Positions 8,301-15,759 of a DNA stretch of 16,657 bases are shown here, piece after piece. The DNA is from Gonium pectorale. Taxonomy: Eukaryota; Chlorophyta; Chlorophyceae; Chlamydomonadales; Volvocaceae. The stretch lies in assembly GCA_001584585.1 (NCBI GenBank), contig LSYV01000026.1, positions 990,202 to 1,006,858 of the forward strand, in the 5' to 3' direction. Positions within the stretch are counted from its first letter, which is position 1; each line of letters opens with the position of its first letter. Under the pieces are notes generated by a model. It saw only the letters and a program-made list of their open reading frames with translations, searched no databases and was not told the origin of the DNA. The translations under genes were made by a program, and so were the position numbers.

Positions 8301-11300
8301 CTGCGGCTCGGCCCGCATGACCGCCTTCATGACCACGCTCGGCACGCTGTAAGGCGATGAGGGAGCTGGGTTGGGAGCTGGGTTTGGAGCGGGTTTGACC
8401 GGGGATCGGGCAAGCAAATGGCAGGACAGCGTAGCGTAAACATGCCGTGCCAACAGAGGCCTTTGGAGGGCTCCCTGCAAAGCCCCGCTGGGATCTTCCA
8501 CGTGCGCTCATGTGGCATGTGAGAAGTGCTGTTAGCGGGCCTGCAGTTCAGCCTCCCATGAAGTCTCTCTTTCCACCGGTCGCCCCCTCCACGCGCCTCC
8601 ATGCCCTTCACAGTTGGCACATCGTGGCGCTGGCTGCTTTCTGTGTGGCGGTGCCCCTGCTGGCGCCGGAGCAGAACACGGCCAAGGTGGGGGCCGCCCT
8701 GCGGGAGTGGGCTCACAGAGGGACAGCGGGCGTCCTGCAAGGGACGGGAGTGTAGAGGGTGGCGTCCGGGTCTAACAGGAAGTGGGAGAAGGGATGGGAG
8801 TGCAGTACCAGTCGAAATGAGGCGGGGCAGGAGCTCAGGTACACGTGCTAAGCCGACCCGAATGGCTTGTTGGCCGCGGCCCAAAGGGCCTCCGCCGACC
8901 GGGTATGCTGATTACTGAGCCCCACTTACCCTCCCCTCCACACTCGCCCCGCAACCCCTTAGTACGTGTTCACGCACTGGCAGCCCCATAGCGATGTTAC
9001 CGGGATCGACTCGCCCGTGTGCACTGCCCTGGTGGGCCTGCTCATGGCGCAGTGAGTGGGCGGAACCTGCGTGGGCGGGAAGGAAGAGGGTGGGGATGGC
9101 TAAAGGGTCGTTTGAGCGGGTCTGGGAGTAACCACGGATGCGGCACGTTTCCAGGGGCTTGGAAAGACGAGGACGGTGGTCGGCAGTACGGGTCCGGATA
9201 TCAGCGGTGCGCAGACAGGCGCGTGTGGCGGACTACGCAGGGCGCAATGTGATGACAACCCAAGGGTTGCAGGGGAAACGTGATGAAAACCCAGGGTTGG
9301 AGGAGGGTGGGGGCCGTGATGGAAACCCAGGGTTGGAGGGGGGACACCCAACACTTCCGACCCAACACATGTGCCCTTTCTCCACATGTGCACCTTTCCT
9401 TGCCCGCCCCAATGCATGTGCGCATGTGTCGCCCCGACTTGAAATTCTCATGCGCTCGTACAGAGGTACATCTACAAACGTCTTGCCCTCCTCCTCGTGT
9501 GCGTGCCACCGGTGTTTGGTCTTGGCTGCCGTGGTGCGCTGTAGGTAGTTAAAGCAGGGTTTCGGTGGTTCTCATCACGGGAGGGCTCCCCTGGTCCCTC
9601 CCATTGCCCGCGCCCTTTCTCGCCTCTCCTGCCTGTAACCTTGCTCACAGGAAAACAACACGCACACACTGTCTTCAGCACGCCGTTTGTATTCCTAACG
9701 TAACACACTGGCGGCACGGCGGATGCCCTAACGCGCTTGCATGCGATACCAACTGCTTGACTGGTGCGCTGGTGGCCTGGTGCTACTGCTCCAAGCGCTC
9801 CAGGCATTCTCCCACGACTCTCTATGAACGCACGACAGATGCCCCGACGCGCTTGCATGTCAACCGCTTGGTGTTCAACCGCTTGACTGGTGTGCAGGTG
9901 GACGCTGACGGGGTACGACGGATCCGCCCACGTGGCGGAGGAGACGGTCAGCGCCGAGGTCAACGTCCCCCGCGCCATCCTGCTCGCAATCGCGGGCGTG
10001 GGCGCATCGGGCTACGCCTTCGTGGCGTCGCTGTTATTTGTCAAGCTGGACCCGTACATATTGTTCGACCCGTCCAACGAGACGGGCGGCAAGAACATCG
10101 TACTGCAGATCCTGATCGAGGTGTCCAAGGCGGCGTACGGCGGGCCGGCAGGCGGCGTGGCTCTCTTCACCATCCCTATCGTGGGCACGTTCTTCTGCTC
10201 CTACCAGTCGATAGCTAACAACTCCAGGTGAGGCGTGTCACTGATAAGCATTACTCGTCGTCTGCGTGTCTTTTGGGCTGCGGAGGCTGTGCAAGAGGCC
10301 CCCGGGAACCGGGCAACGTGCCGCAGGCATTGACCCGCAAAGTGCCGGAGCATTGCGGGTGCAAGCTAATGGAAGGTCAGTGTGTCAACACTGCCAACGG
10401 CGCCAGGTTGGGTCAACGGGCAGGCAAGAGGTAGTGTCAAGCTGGCAATGTCTGACACAGTGTGTGTGTGTGCGGACTGGATGGACCCTGGCCAAGGGAC
10501 CCTCATGCCAGTCCAGTGCCCAGACCAGAGGAAGGGGCTTTGTGAGTGGTTGGCTGTACTTGTTGCGTGGAAGGGTCCAGGGCAGAAGGCCTGCATTTAG
10601 GGCGGGGGCTGCATGAGAACGCGACGCAGTGCACAAAGGACGTGCAGCGAAGCCGGATGTGAGTCAGGGAGGGCGGTGGAAGGGGACGGGGCCCAAGCCC
10701 AATCATTCCACGCCCCGCCCGCTGCCGTACTTGTGCGCTTTGCCTTCGCGCCTCCTTAAAGCCTATTCTTGCACGCCGACGCTGTACAACCGTTGCCCCC
10801 CTTCCGCCGTACCTCTGTACTGCAGGATGCTATACTCGTTTGCCCGGGACAACGGCGTGCCGCTCTCGTCGTACGCCAAGCGGGTGCACCCGCGCACCCA
10901 GACGCCCGTGTACGGCGTGCTGTACATGCTGCTTTTTTCGGGCGCGCTCTCCACACCCATGTGCTTCAACCCATACATTGTGAGTGGCGGCTGTGGCCAC
11001 GGCGAGGAGGGATTACGCAGGGGGTCACGCAATATGGCGCACGTGCGTTTGCTGCGGTTTTCGGTCTGTGCATGGGTTCCGGAGGGCCCCGCCTTGCCCC
11101 GTGGAGGGTGGTTGACCTTGAGGCCTTTCTACATGTCGAAGACACCCAACCGCCCGTTGCCGATTCCATCCACTCAGCCCCGCCACCCACCCACCACCCC
11201 ACCCACCCACTTACCCACCCACGCACCGTCTTGCGACCAAATCCCACCAGTACCACCCATCCACCCCGCCATTCCCTCCGTCCCCTCCCCTCACAGACCC

Positions 11301-14300
11301 AAGCGCCTCCCGCCTTCCAACCCCTTACTCCTCCAACAGGTCAACGCTGTAGCGTCGTTTGCGGTGGCGGGCCGCTACCTCGCGTACTCGCTGCCCGTGC
11401 TCTGCAAGTGAGCGAGTGGCCCGCAGGCGGGGACAGCGGGCGTGCATATACTTGCTGGTGTGGGACGGAAAGGGACGGCTGACGCCGAGGCAGGGGACAG
11501 AGGCCAGTAGACGGAAGCAGGTTCGTAACTCGGGTGTGCGGCCTGCGCGACATTGGGCCGCCCCACGCACCCGCATACGCGGCTCCTCCCATGTGCAATT
11601 GACGCATATGCTCAACCTCGGCGCCGCCAAACCGTCTCCCTTTCCGGACCGCCAAACGTCCCTACCAACACCGTTACCAGGCTCGCGACAGGCAACCGCT
11701 ACTTCCTGGCCGGCCCCTTCACTCTGGGCCCCCGCCTGTCGTACGCCAACAACCTGGTGGCGCTGGCCTGGGTGCTCACGGTCACGGTGCTCTTCACGCT
11801 GCCGCAGCACTACCCCATCACGCCCATCAACATGAACTGGAGCTCGCCCATCCTGGCGCTGGCGCTGGCGTTCTCGCTGGGCTGGTGAGGCGGACGCCGT
11901 GGCCATGTTCGGCTTAGGGTTGGACGCAGGCGCAGCGGGGTGGTTTTTATAGGCATAACTGCCAAAAGCGCTCAGGATAATTGAAAGCAAGCAAGCACCA
12001 AGGAAGCATCTTAGCCGGCAGCCCAAGTAACCCCGACCGTGTGTGCGGATAATATATTTCCGACAGTGTGCCCCAGCACAGTGCAAAAACAAGCAAAACA
12101 GGTGTGAAGCAGGCAACTTGGCCGGCAGTACGGTACCGCAGACCCCTGCTGTACCCCAGTCCCACACCCAACACGAAATAACAAAGCACCTAACGCCAGC
12201 CAGGCTGGGCGTTTGCATGATGGGAATGTGAGCAGCATGTGTGCGTGTGTGCCCTGTTGCGTGTGTGTGCGCCTCCGGGCCGACGCTGGCCTAAGGTGCT
12301 GGCCGCCCAGAATGGGCCCGCCGCAACGCTGCGAGGCTGCGGGGGGCGCGAGGGGGCACAGTCCCCCCGATCAACCAAAGACCCGCCGTCAGCGCTGCGG
12401 TTGTAACTACGAAGGCGCCCCAGCGCTGCTCATTCGTCCGCCCCTCAACTCCCCCAACTCCTTTCGACCCTTCGAAGCCCACGGGTTATGTGTAAATTGG
12501 GCGGGGTGCCGATTCGGCGGCCCCCCTACCCTTCGGGGGCTACCGCTTGCCGTCCGAGCTGGGCTGGTAGGGCCACCTTCATGGCTGTCGAATGCAAACC
12601 CGACATGACGGCCATGTACGACAGGTGTATGTTGACGATACAGATACGGCCAGCTCTGTGCGGGTGGTATCTGGTCCAGCAACAGGCGTGTCATCAACAT
12701 ATCTGCGAGCGCAAGCCTGGTGGGTCCCGGATGCCTGGTGGATCCCGGATGCCTCGTGGCCCGCGCACCCGCCCCAACGCTCCTGAGCGCCGCCCTAGCC
12801 ACGGCAACGTGGGCGGCCGCTGCGGCATCCCCTGCCTGCCATCTCACGCTTGTGCTGTTTGGGTCGTGCGTGCAACGGACCTCACTGCACCGTTATGCTG
12901 CATGGTGATGTTGCAAGAAAAAAAGAGAACCAGAAACGGGGAATGCAGCCTCTACGGACATACACACCCGAGGGTGTGATGTTTCCAGCAGGGCGCCGAG
13001 TACAGGGCATGGCAGGCAAGGTGTCACCCTCCTCCTGGATGGCCAATTCGGCTCTGTAGGCGCCGACCCGCTCTGGGCTATGGCTTGCCAGCTCCTGTGA
13101 CCCTACCACCGCCGTCCGCAGGTACTTCCTACCCAAGTACGGCGCACGCCACTGGTTCGTAGGTGAGGTATCGTACAGTCGTACCTTGGTCATTCGCACG
13201 ACAGACCGTCCGTACCTAAGCATCGGAGTATTGGCGGCGCTGCGTCAATGATCGCACTTTTAGTATCCCTTCAACGCTTAGCTCACCCTACGGGCTCCAA
13301 CTCACCTTCCGTCCTGTACGGCGCATATCGGATGTCGCTGATGCGCTGCATTGCCGTTCCCAGCAGCACGTTGGCAACCGGCCCCCGACTCGACATTCGG
13401 ATCTTCCTCGGCCAACACACATGTACTGTCGCACCCCGCCGCTCGCGTAGGCCCGCGCACCAACCTTGGGCAATTTCAAGATTTGCTCCCCAGCGAGCTT
13501 CGCCGCAAGGCTGAAGAGGCATTGGCGGCGGAGGCAGCTGTGGCGGCCACGGAGACGGCAGCCGTGGCGACTGGAGCTGTGTCGCCGGGAGCGGGGGAAG
13601 TCGGCGAATTGGTGGCGGCGGTGGCCGATCCAGCGGCTGCGGCGGTTGCCAGGGTCTCGCGCGTCGCCGAGTCGGCTCGGGATACCGGTATGCTGTCACG
13701 CATGGACAATGGGCACGCCGGCGGCGGCGTTGCCTCGGGCGCCTCGTTCAGCAGAGGCTCCGGTCTCGCCACTGCGTCCATTTCCTCAACAGCAGCTGGA
13801 GCGGTGGCCGGTCCGGGCGGGGACGGTCGCCCCGCGGTGTGCGCGAGTCCGTTCGGTCGGCTCTCACGGCTGGCTCCCTGGACGCCGCGGAGCCCCACCG
13901 CCAGCCCCGTGCTCACCGCTTCGGGAATGGCGCCAACGGTGGATGTTGCACTGGCGTCGGCGGCGCAGCACGGCGGCGGCCCGCCGCCACCCAGCCCTGG
14001 CGGTGTCCCCACCGTCAGCGGTGGGCGCTCGGGCTTCCCCAGCCTTTTTTCTACCCCCATAGCGGCGGCCTTAAGGGCAGGTAATGGCAACGGTGGCGGC
14101 TCTGCCGCCGTCACTAACACCGCCCTTGCACAGATGCGTACGAGCGCGCCCAAGAGCCCCACCGGGCTGCAGAAGCGCCACACACACGGCGGCAGTAATC
14201 GAGGCTCAGCGGCTCGGCGGCACTCCGTACTTGATCTGTACGACGGACCGGCATCTTCCGGATCCCACGTCGCAGCGCTGCTCAACGGCACGGACCTGAC

Positions 14301-15759
14301 GTCCTTTGAGGACGGTGGTCCTGTCGGCGGCAGCGCCGACGGCCGAGCCAGTACCGCCGGCAACGGCCGTAGGGCGCACGCCCGCGGGCGGCGTGGCTCC
14401 GTATTGTATGGCGCCGGGTTTGGCATCGACTTTGGCCTTGGCGGCAGCGGTGGCAGCGGCGGGCTAACGTGGCGGGACGCCCAAGATGCCGGCGGGGCGC
14501 TTCTGAAGGCAGCCAGCGGCATCTCAGGGTCTGGGGGCGGCCTTAGCCGTTTCACCAATTCCGGGCACCCACGTGAGCGGTCTTCGGGCTTCAACCGTGA
14601 CCGTACATCGCCACCCAGCCGTGCGTCTACGGCCGACGGCAACACGGCCGCCACGGGCCGTGTCAGCGGCGGCGGCTCCTGGCTCCTCGGCGGCACTCGC
14701 CGGTCGCTGCTGATGACACAGGAGCTCATTGCCGACTTTGCCGCGCGCTTCATTGGCTTCGGCGTCGCAGGCCGCGTCGCTGGCTGCGACGGTGATGGCG
14801 GTGGTGGCGCCGATGGCGGCACCGGGGCGCGGCAACAGAGCGACTCTGACGGCAGCGTGCAGCGGGCGGCGCGCGCGAGGCTGCGTCGCGCCTCCGTCAG
14901 CGTCATGGGGATGGCGTCCACCGGAGGCACCGATGCCGACGCCGGCGCCCCTGATGGCGGCAGCGTACACGCTTGTGGTGATGGCGGGCGCAGCTCAGTG
15001 GCGATGCCGCATGCCCGTGCGGCGGCGCGGCACAGCCTCCTGGTGACCAGCAGGAGCGCCGGCGGGCTGCATTCAACCGACGGAGGTGGTGGTGGTGCTG
15101 GCGCTGGCGTGGGTTATGGGCAGCCGCACATGGAGCGTGCTGTCTCAGCCGCAGACACGGCGGCGATCAACACCGTCCTCGCCGCCACGGCTGAAGAGGA
15201 CCTGGCGCCATCGTCGTCAGAGGTGCTGCAACGGACGGGTAGCATCTCCGTGTACGGCCTAGTTCAGCCCAGTGGCAGCCGTAGATGTGCTGTGGCGGCA
15301 GGTGCCAGCGGCGCCTCTGGTGGTGCCAGCTGCGTCTCTGGTGGTGCCGGCGGCCCCTCTGGCCATGCCGGTGGCTTGGCCACACGCTCGGCTAAGCTAT
15401 CATCGCCGACGTCCACGGAGCTGCCTGCCGCCAGCGGGCCAGCGCGGCTCACGGGCGGCGGCTGTGAGGAGGCCTGTGAACCCTCATGGCCCCGTGTTCC
15501 CGTGTCTCCCATGGGTCACCGCGGCAGCTCGGCCGGCGCCACTGCTGCTTGTGTGGCAATAAGCCCATCTGTCAACGAGCACAGGGAGGCCGAAGGTGAC
15601 GTGCCTGGCACCGCTGTCCTCGCCACCCTAGCTGCCAACTCGCCCGCTACTGCCGTTACCGTTGGCGCGGTTACGGCTGCCGCTGCCGACGCCCCCAACA
15701 CCGCACTGTCGCTGCAGCCACCGCCAGCCCAGTCGTGCTTAGGTCACAGCACCGCCTGA
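4959..15759 (+). CDS. Amino acid permease (APC superfamily, BAT1/GABA-permease type) with a very long C-terminal tail; 14 exons
   Basis: Spliced model: 4959-5377, 6138-6202, 6646-6691, 7086-7140, 7856-8045, 8231-8348, 8614-8686, 8963-9051, 9898-10227, 10826-10979, 11340-11407, 11681-11884, 13122-13162, 13451-15759. All introns are GT-AG, and the 4161 nt stay in frame (1386 residues). Residues about 122-619 form a 12-helix transporter. Landmarks are LGYRQELARE before TM1, ELASAYPTSGALYYW (196-210), LTGYDGSAHVAEET (355-368), SRMLYSFARDNGVP (461-474), FLAGPFTLG in exon 12, and HWFVGP (614-619). The same landmarks, in the same order, mark plant BAT1 and fungal choline/GABA permeases, which move amino acids or related amines across membranes. 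Substrate and membrane cannot be read from sequence. Residues 620-1386 are a Gly/Ala/Ser tail absent from typical members of about 500-550 residues. The start is uncertain (4959 or 5034, or an unseen upstream exon). Transporter identity is firm; the exact 5' end is not. Confidence 0.88.
5378..6137 (+). other. Intron 1 (760 nt)
   Basis: GTGAGT...TTTCAG. It contains recurring AGGGGCAC/GAGGGGC motifs at about 5465-5565 and a run of 13 C at 6097-6109. No nested gene was recognised. Confidence 0.85.
6138..6202 (+). CDS. Permease exon 2: TM1
   Basis: Encodes EFTLFNCFGSSFTALSSLTAIG, aligning with the family's SFSIISVLTGI helix. Acceptor TTTCAG, donor GTGAGG, phase 1 end. A run of 13 C at 6097-6109 supplies the pyrimidine tract. 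Confidence 0.9.
6203..6645 (+). other. Intron 2 (443 nt)
   Basis: GTGAGG...CTGCAG. The first half is G-rich with GGCGG-type runs. No other feature was seen. Confidence 0.85.
6646..6691 (+). CDS. Permease exon 3: TM1-TM2 (46 nt)
   Basis: Encodes G-TYGIGLTYGGPVVM. The donor must be the weak GTGGGT at 6692, not GTGCGA four bases later, because only phase 2 gives M-WGWLVVML with the next exon. Confidence 0.82.
7086..7140 (+). CDS. Permease exon 4: TM2
   Basis: Encodes WGWLVVMLFTTSVGLSMA, matching the family's YGWFLAGSFTMCVGLSMA. Acceptor TTTAG, donor GTGAGG, phase 0 end. Confidence 0.92.
7141..7855 (+). other. Intron 4 (715 nt), G-rich 5' half and C-rich 3' half
   Basis: GTGAGG...GGCAG. From 7141 to about 7590 the plus strand is strongly G-rich; from about 7595 to 7855 it is C-rich. 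Four G-runs at 7150-7171 fit a quadruplex pattern just after the donor. A GGT run lies at about 7552-7565. Confidence 0.8.
7150..7171 (+). promoter_or_regulatory. Candidate G-quadruplex beside the intron 4 donor
   Basis: G3-CC-G7-C-G4-CC-G3 with loops of one to two bases starts nine bases after the exon 4 donor. The pattern would suit a stable RNA quadruplex. Function is inferred. Confidence 0.4.
7856..8045 (+). CDS. Permease exon 5: APC signature and TM3
   Basis: Begins with ELASAYPTSGALYYW, the E-x-x-S-x-x-P-T-x-G-x-x-Y signature of this permease group, followed by TM3 (CWLTAWVLTMGQAAFAASN). The donor GTAGGT at 8046 leaves phase 1, which joins correctly to exon 6. Confidence 0.92.
8231..8348 (+). 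CDS. Permease exon 6: TM4
   Basis: Encodes G-GVRFRDVHRLLLLWGTLGVIGLLNCGS and on to TTLGT. The donor GTAAGG gives phase 2. If unspliced, translation stops immediately at a TAA spanning the donor. Confidence 0.9.
8614..8686 (+). CDS. Permease exon 7: TM5
   Basis: Encodes LWHIVALAAFCVAVPLLAPEQNTAK, matching the family's ALWNLLGVLVLMILIPLV...ATTK. Acceptor CACAG, donor GTGGGG, phase 0 end. Confidence 0.9.
8963..9051 (+). CDS. Permease exon 8: extracytosolic loop and start of TM6
   Basis: Encodes YVFTHWQPHSDVTGI...VGLLMA, matching the family's FVFTNF...VLGLLMSQ. The donor GTGAGT in phase 2 puts a TGA directly at the junction. Confidence 0.9.
9052..9897 (+). other. Intron 8 (846 nt) with two repeat systems
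   Basis: GTGAGT...TGCAG. It contains a three-unit minisatellite at 9249-9340 and a duplicated segment (9721-9775 and 9837-9902) whose second copy includes the splice acceptor. Confidence 0.85.
9249..9340. repeat. Minisatellite in intron 8, 3 units of 31-36 bp
   Basis: Units begin at 9249, 9280 and 9316 with consensus GTGATGRAAACCCAGGGTTG. Each contains a small AACCC/GGGTT inverted repeat. Confidence 0.75.
9721..9902. repeat. Local duplication across the intron 8 acceptor
   Basis: 9721-9775 and 9837-9902 share ATGCCC-x-ACGCGCTTGCATG and GCTTGACTGGTG. The offset is 116 bases at the start and 126 at the end, because the second copy has an internal repeat of CAACCGCTTG (9861-9870, 9876-9885). 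The second copy holds the used acceptor; at that place the first copy reads GCGCTGG, with no AG. Confidence 0.7.
9898..10227 (+). CDS. Permease exon 9: TM6-TM8 and the TGYD/HxxEET motif
   Basis: Longest transporter exon. It carries LTGYDGSAHVAEET and then PRAILLAI (TM7). An N-E-T sequon follows at residue 412 in the TM7-TM8 loop, then TM8 and IANNSR. Acceptor TGCAG, donor GTGAGG, phase 2. Confidence 0.94.
10228..10825 (+). other. Intron 9 (598 nt)
   Basis: GTGAGG...TGCAG. It holds an 8-bp perfect hairpin (ACCCGCAA 10333-10340 with TTGCGGGT 10353-10360) and a short GT run at 10461-10472. Confidence 0.85.
10826..10979 (+). CDS. Permease exon 10: SR...FxRDxxxP motif and TM9
   Basis: Encodes R-MLYSFARDNGVPLSSYAKRVHPRTQTPVYGVLYML, a hallmark loop of the family (SRMAYAFSRDGAMP in BAT1), then TM9. 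Donor GTGAGT, phase 0. Confidence 0.94.
10980..11339 (+). other. Intron 10 (360 nt) with CCCA repeat
   Basis: GTGAGT...AACAG. A degenerate (CCCA)n tract at about 11183-11225 and further C-rich sequence form the pyrimidine side of the acceptor. Confidence 0.85.
11340..11407 (+). CDS. Permease exon 11: TM10
   Basis: Encodes VNAVASFAVAGRYLAYSLPVLC, matching MVSIATIGLYIAYAIPIIL. Acceptor AACAG, donor GTGAGC, phase 2. Confidence 0.91.
11681..11884 (+). CDS. Permease exon 12: TM11 and TM12
   Basis: Encodes K-LATGNRYFLAGPFTLGP, then TM11 (VALAWVLTVTVLFTLPQHYP) and TM12 (SSPILALALAFSLG). Donor GTGAGG, phase 2. Confidence 0.92.
11885..13121 (+). other. Intron 12 (1237 nt), longest intron
   Basis: GTGAGG...CGCAG. 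It contains a GT-rich microsatellite (about 12239-12273), two 18-bp tandem units (12718-12735 and 12736-12753, core CCCGGATGCC) and an A-rich patch near 12916-12935. TGTAA occurs at 12491-12495. No gene was recognised on either strand. Confidence 0.8.
12718..12753. repeat. 18-bp tandem repeat, 2 units
   Basis: TGGTGGRTCCCGGATGCC occurs twice head to tail, one mismatch apart, within intron 12. Confidence 0.8.
13122..13162 (+). CDS. Permease exon 13: 41-nt exon, conserved C-terminal motif
   Basis: Encodes W-YFLPKYGARHWFV plus one base of the next Gly codon. It aligns with the family's YWLFSARHWFTGP. Acceptor CGCAG, donor GTGAGG, phase 1. Confidence 0.88.
13163..13450 (+). other. Intron 13 (288 nt), retention would remove the tail
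   Basis: GTGAGG...GCGTAG. Read through from exon 13, the frame stays open for 29 codons and ends at TGA 13249-13251. That would make a 646-residue transporter without the long tail. Confidence 0.75.
13451..15759 (+). CDS. Permease exon 14: giant C-terminal tail (about 769 residues)
   Basis: After acceptor GCGTAG the first two bases complete the Gly of W-F-V-G-P-R-T-N, so exon 14 belongs to the transporter. The segment GQFQDLLPSELRRKAEEAL looks helical and charged. The rest is Gly/Ala/Ser/Arg-rich and probably disordered, with islands at RRHSVLDLYD (S876), RRGSVLYG (S934), TRRSLLMTQELIADFAARF (S1036), RLRRASVSVMG (S1099), ARHSLLVTS (S1146) and LQRTGSISVYG (R1212-G1220). No known domain was recognised. 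The tail is presumably cytosolic, because APC termini are cytosolic. Confidence 0.85.
15301..15375 (+). repeat. Coding 21-bp repeat (7-residue units) in the tail
   Basis: Successive units encode GASGASG, GASCVSG, GAGGPSG and a degenerate HAGG. The upstream paralogue has only a short GGADGS here, so the array differs between copies. Confidence 0.65.

Noticed and set aside
9249..9340. CRISPR-like repeat array
   Set aside because: Only three imperfect units, unequal spacing, inside a eukaryotic intron.
11325..12218. 297-codon minus-strand frame
   Set aside because: It lies antisense to exons 11-12 and introns 11-12, with no motif.
13351..13450. Possible independent gene starting at ATG 13351 for the tail
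   Set aside because: Bases 13351-13450 fit the end of intron 13. Joining at 13451 restores the family's W-F-x-G-P motif in frame, which an independent start would leave unexplained.
13476..14930. Long open frame on the minus strand (484 codons) opposite exon 14
   Set aside because: It is the antisense shadow of a GC-rich, Gly/Ala-coding exon. It has no motifs, while the plus strand has clear paralogue support.
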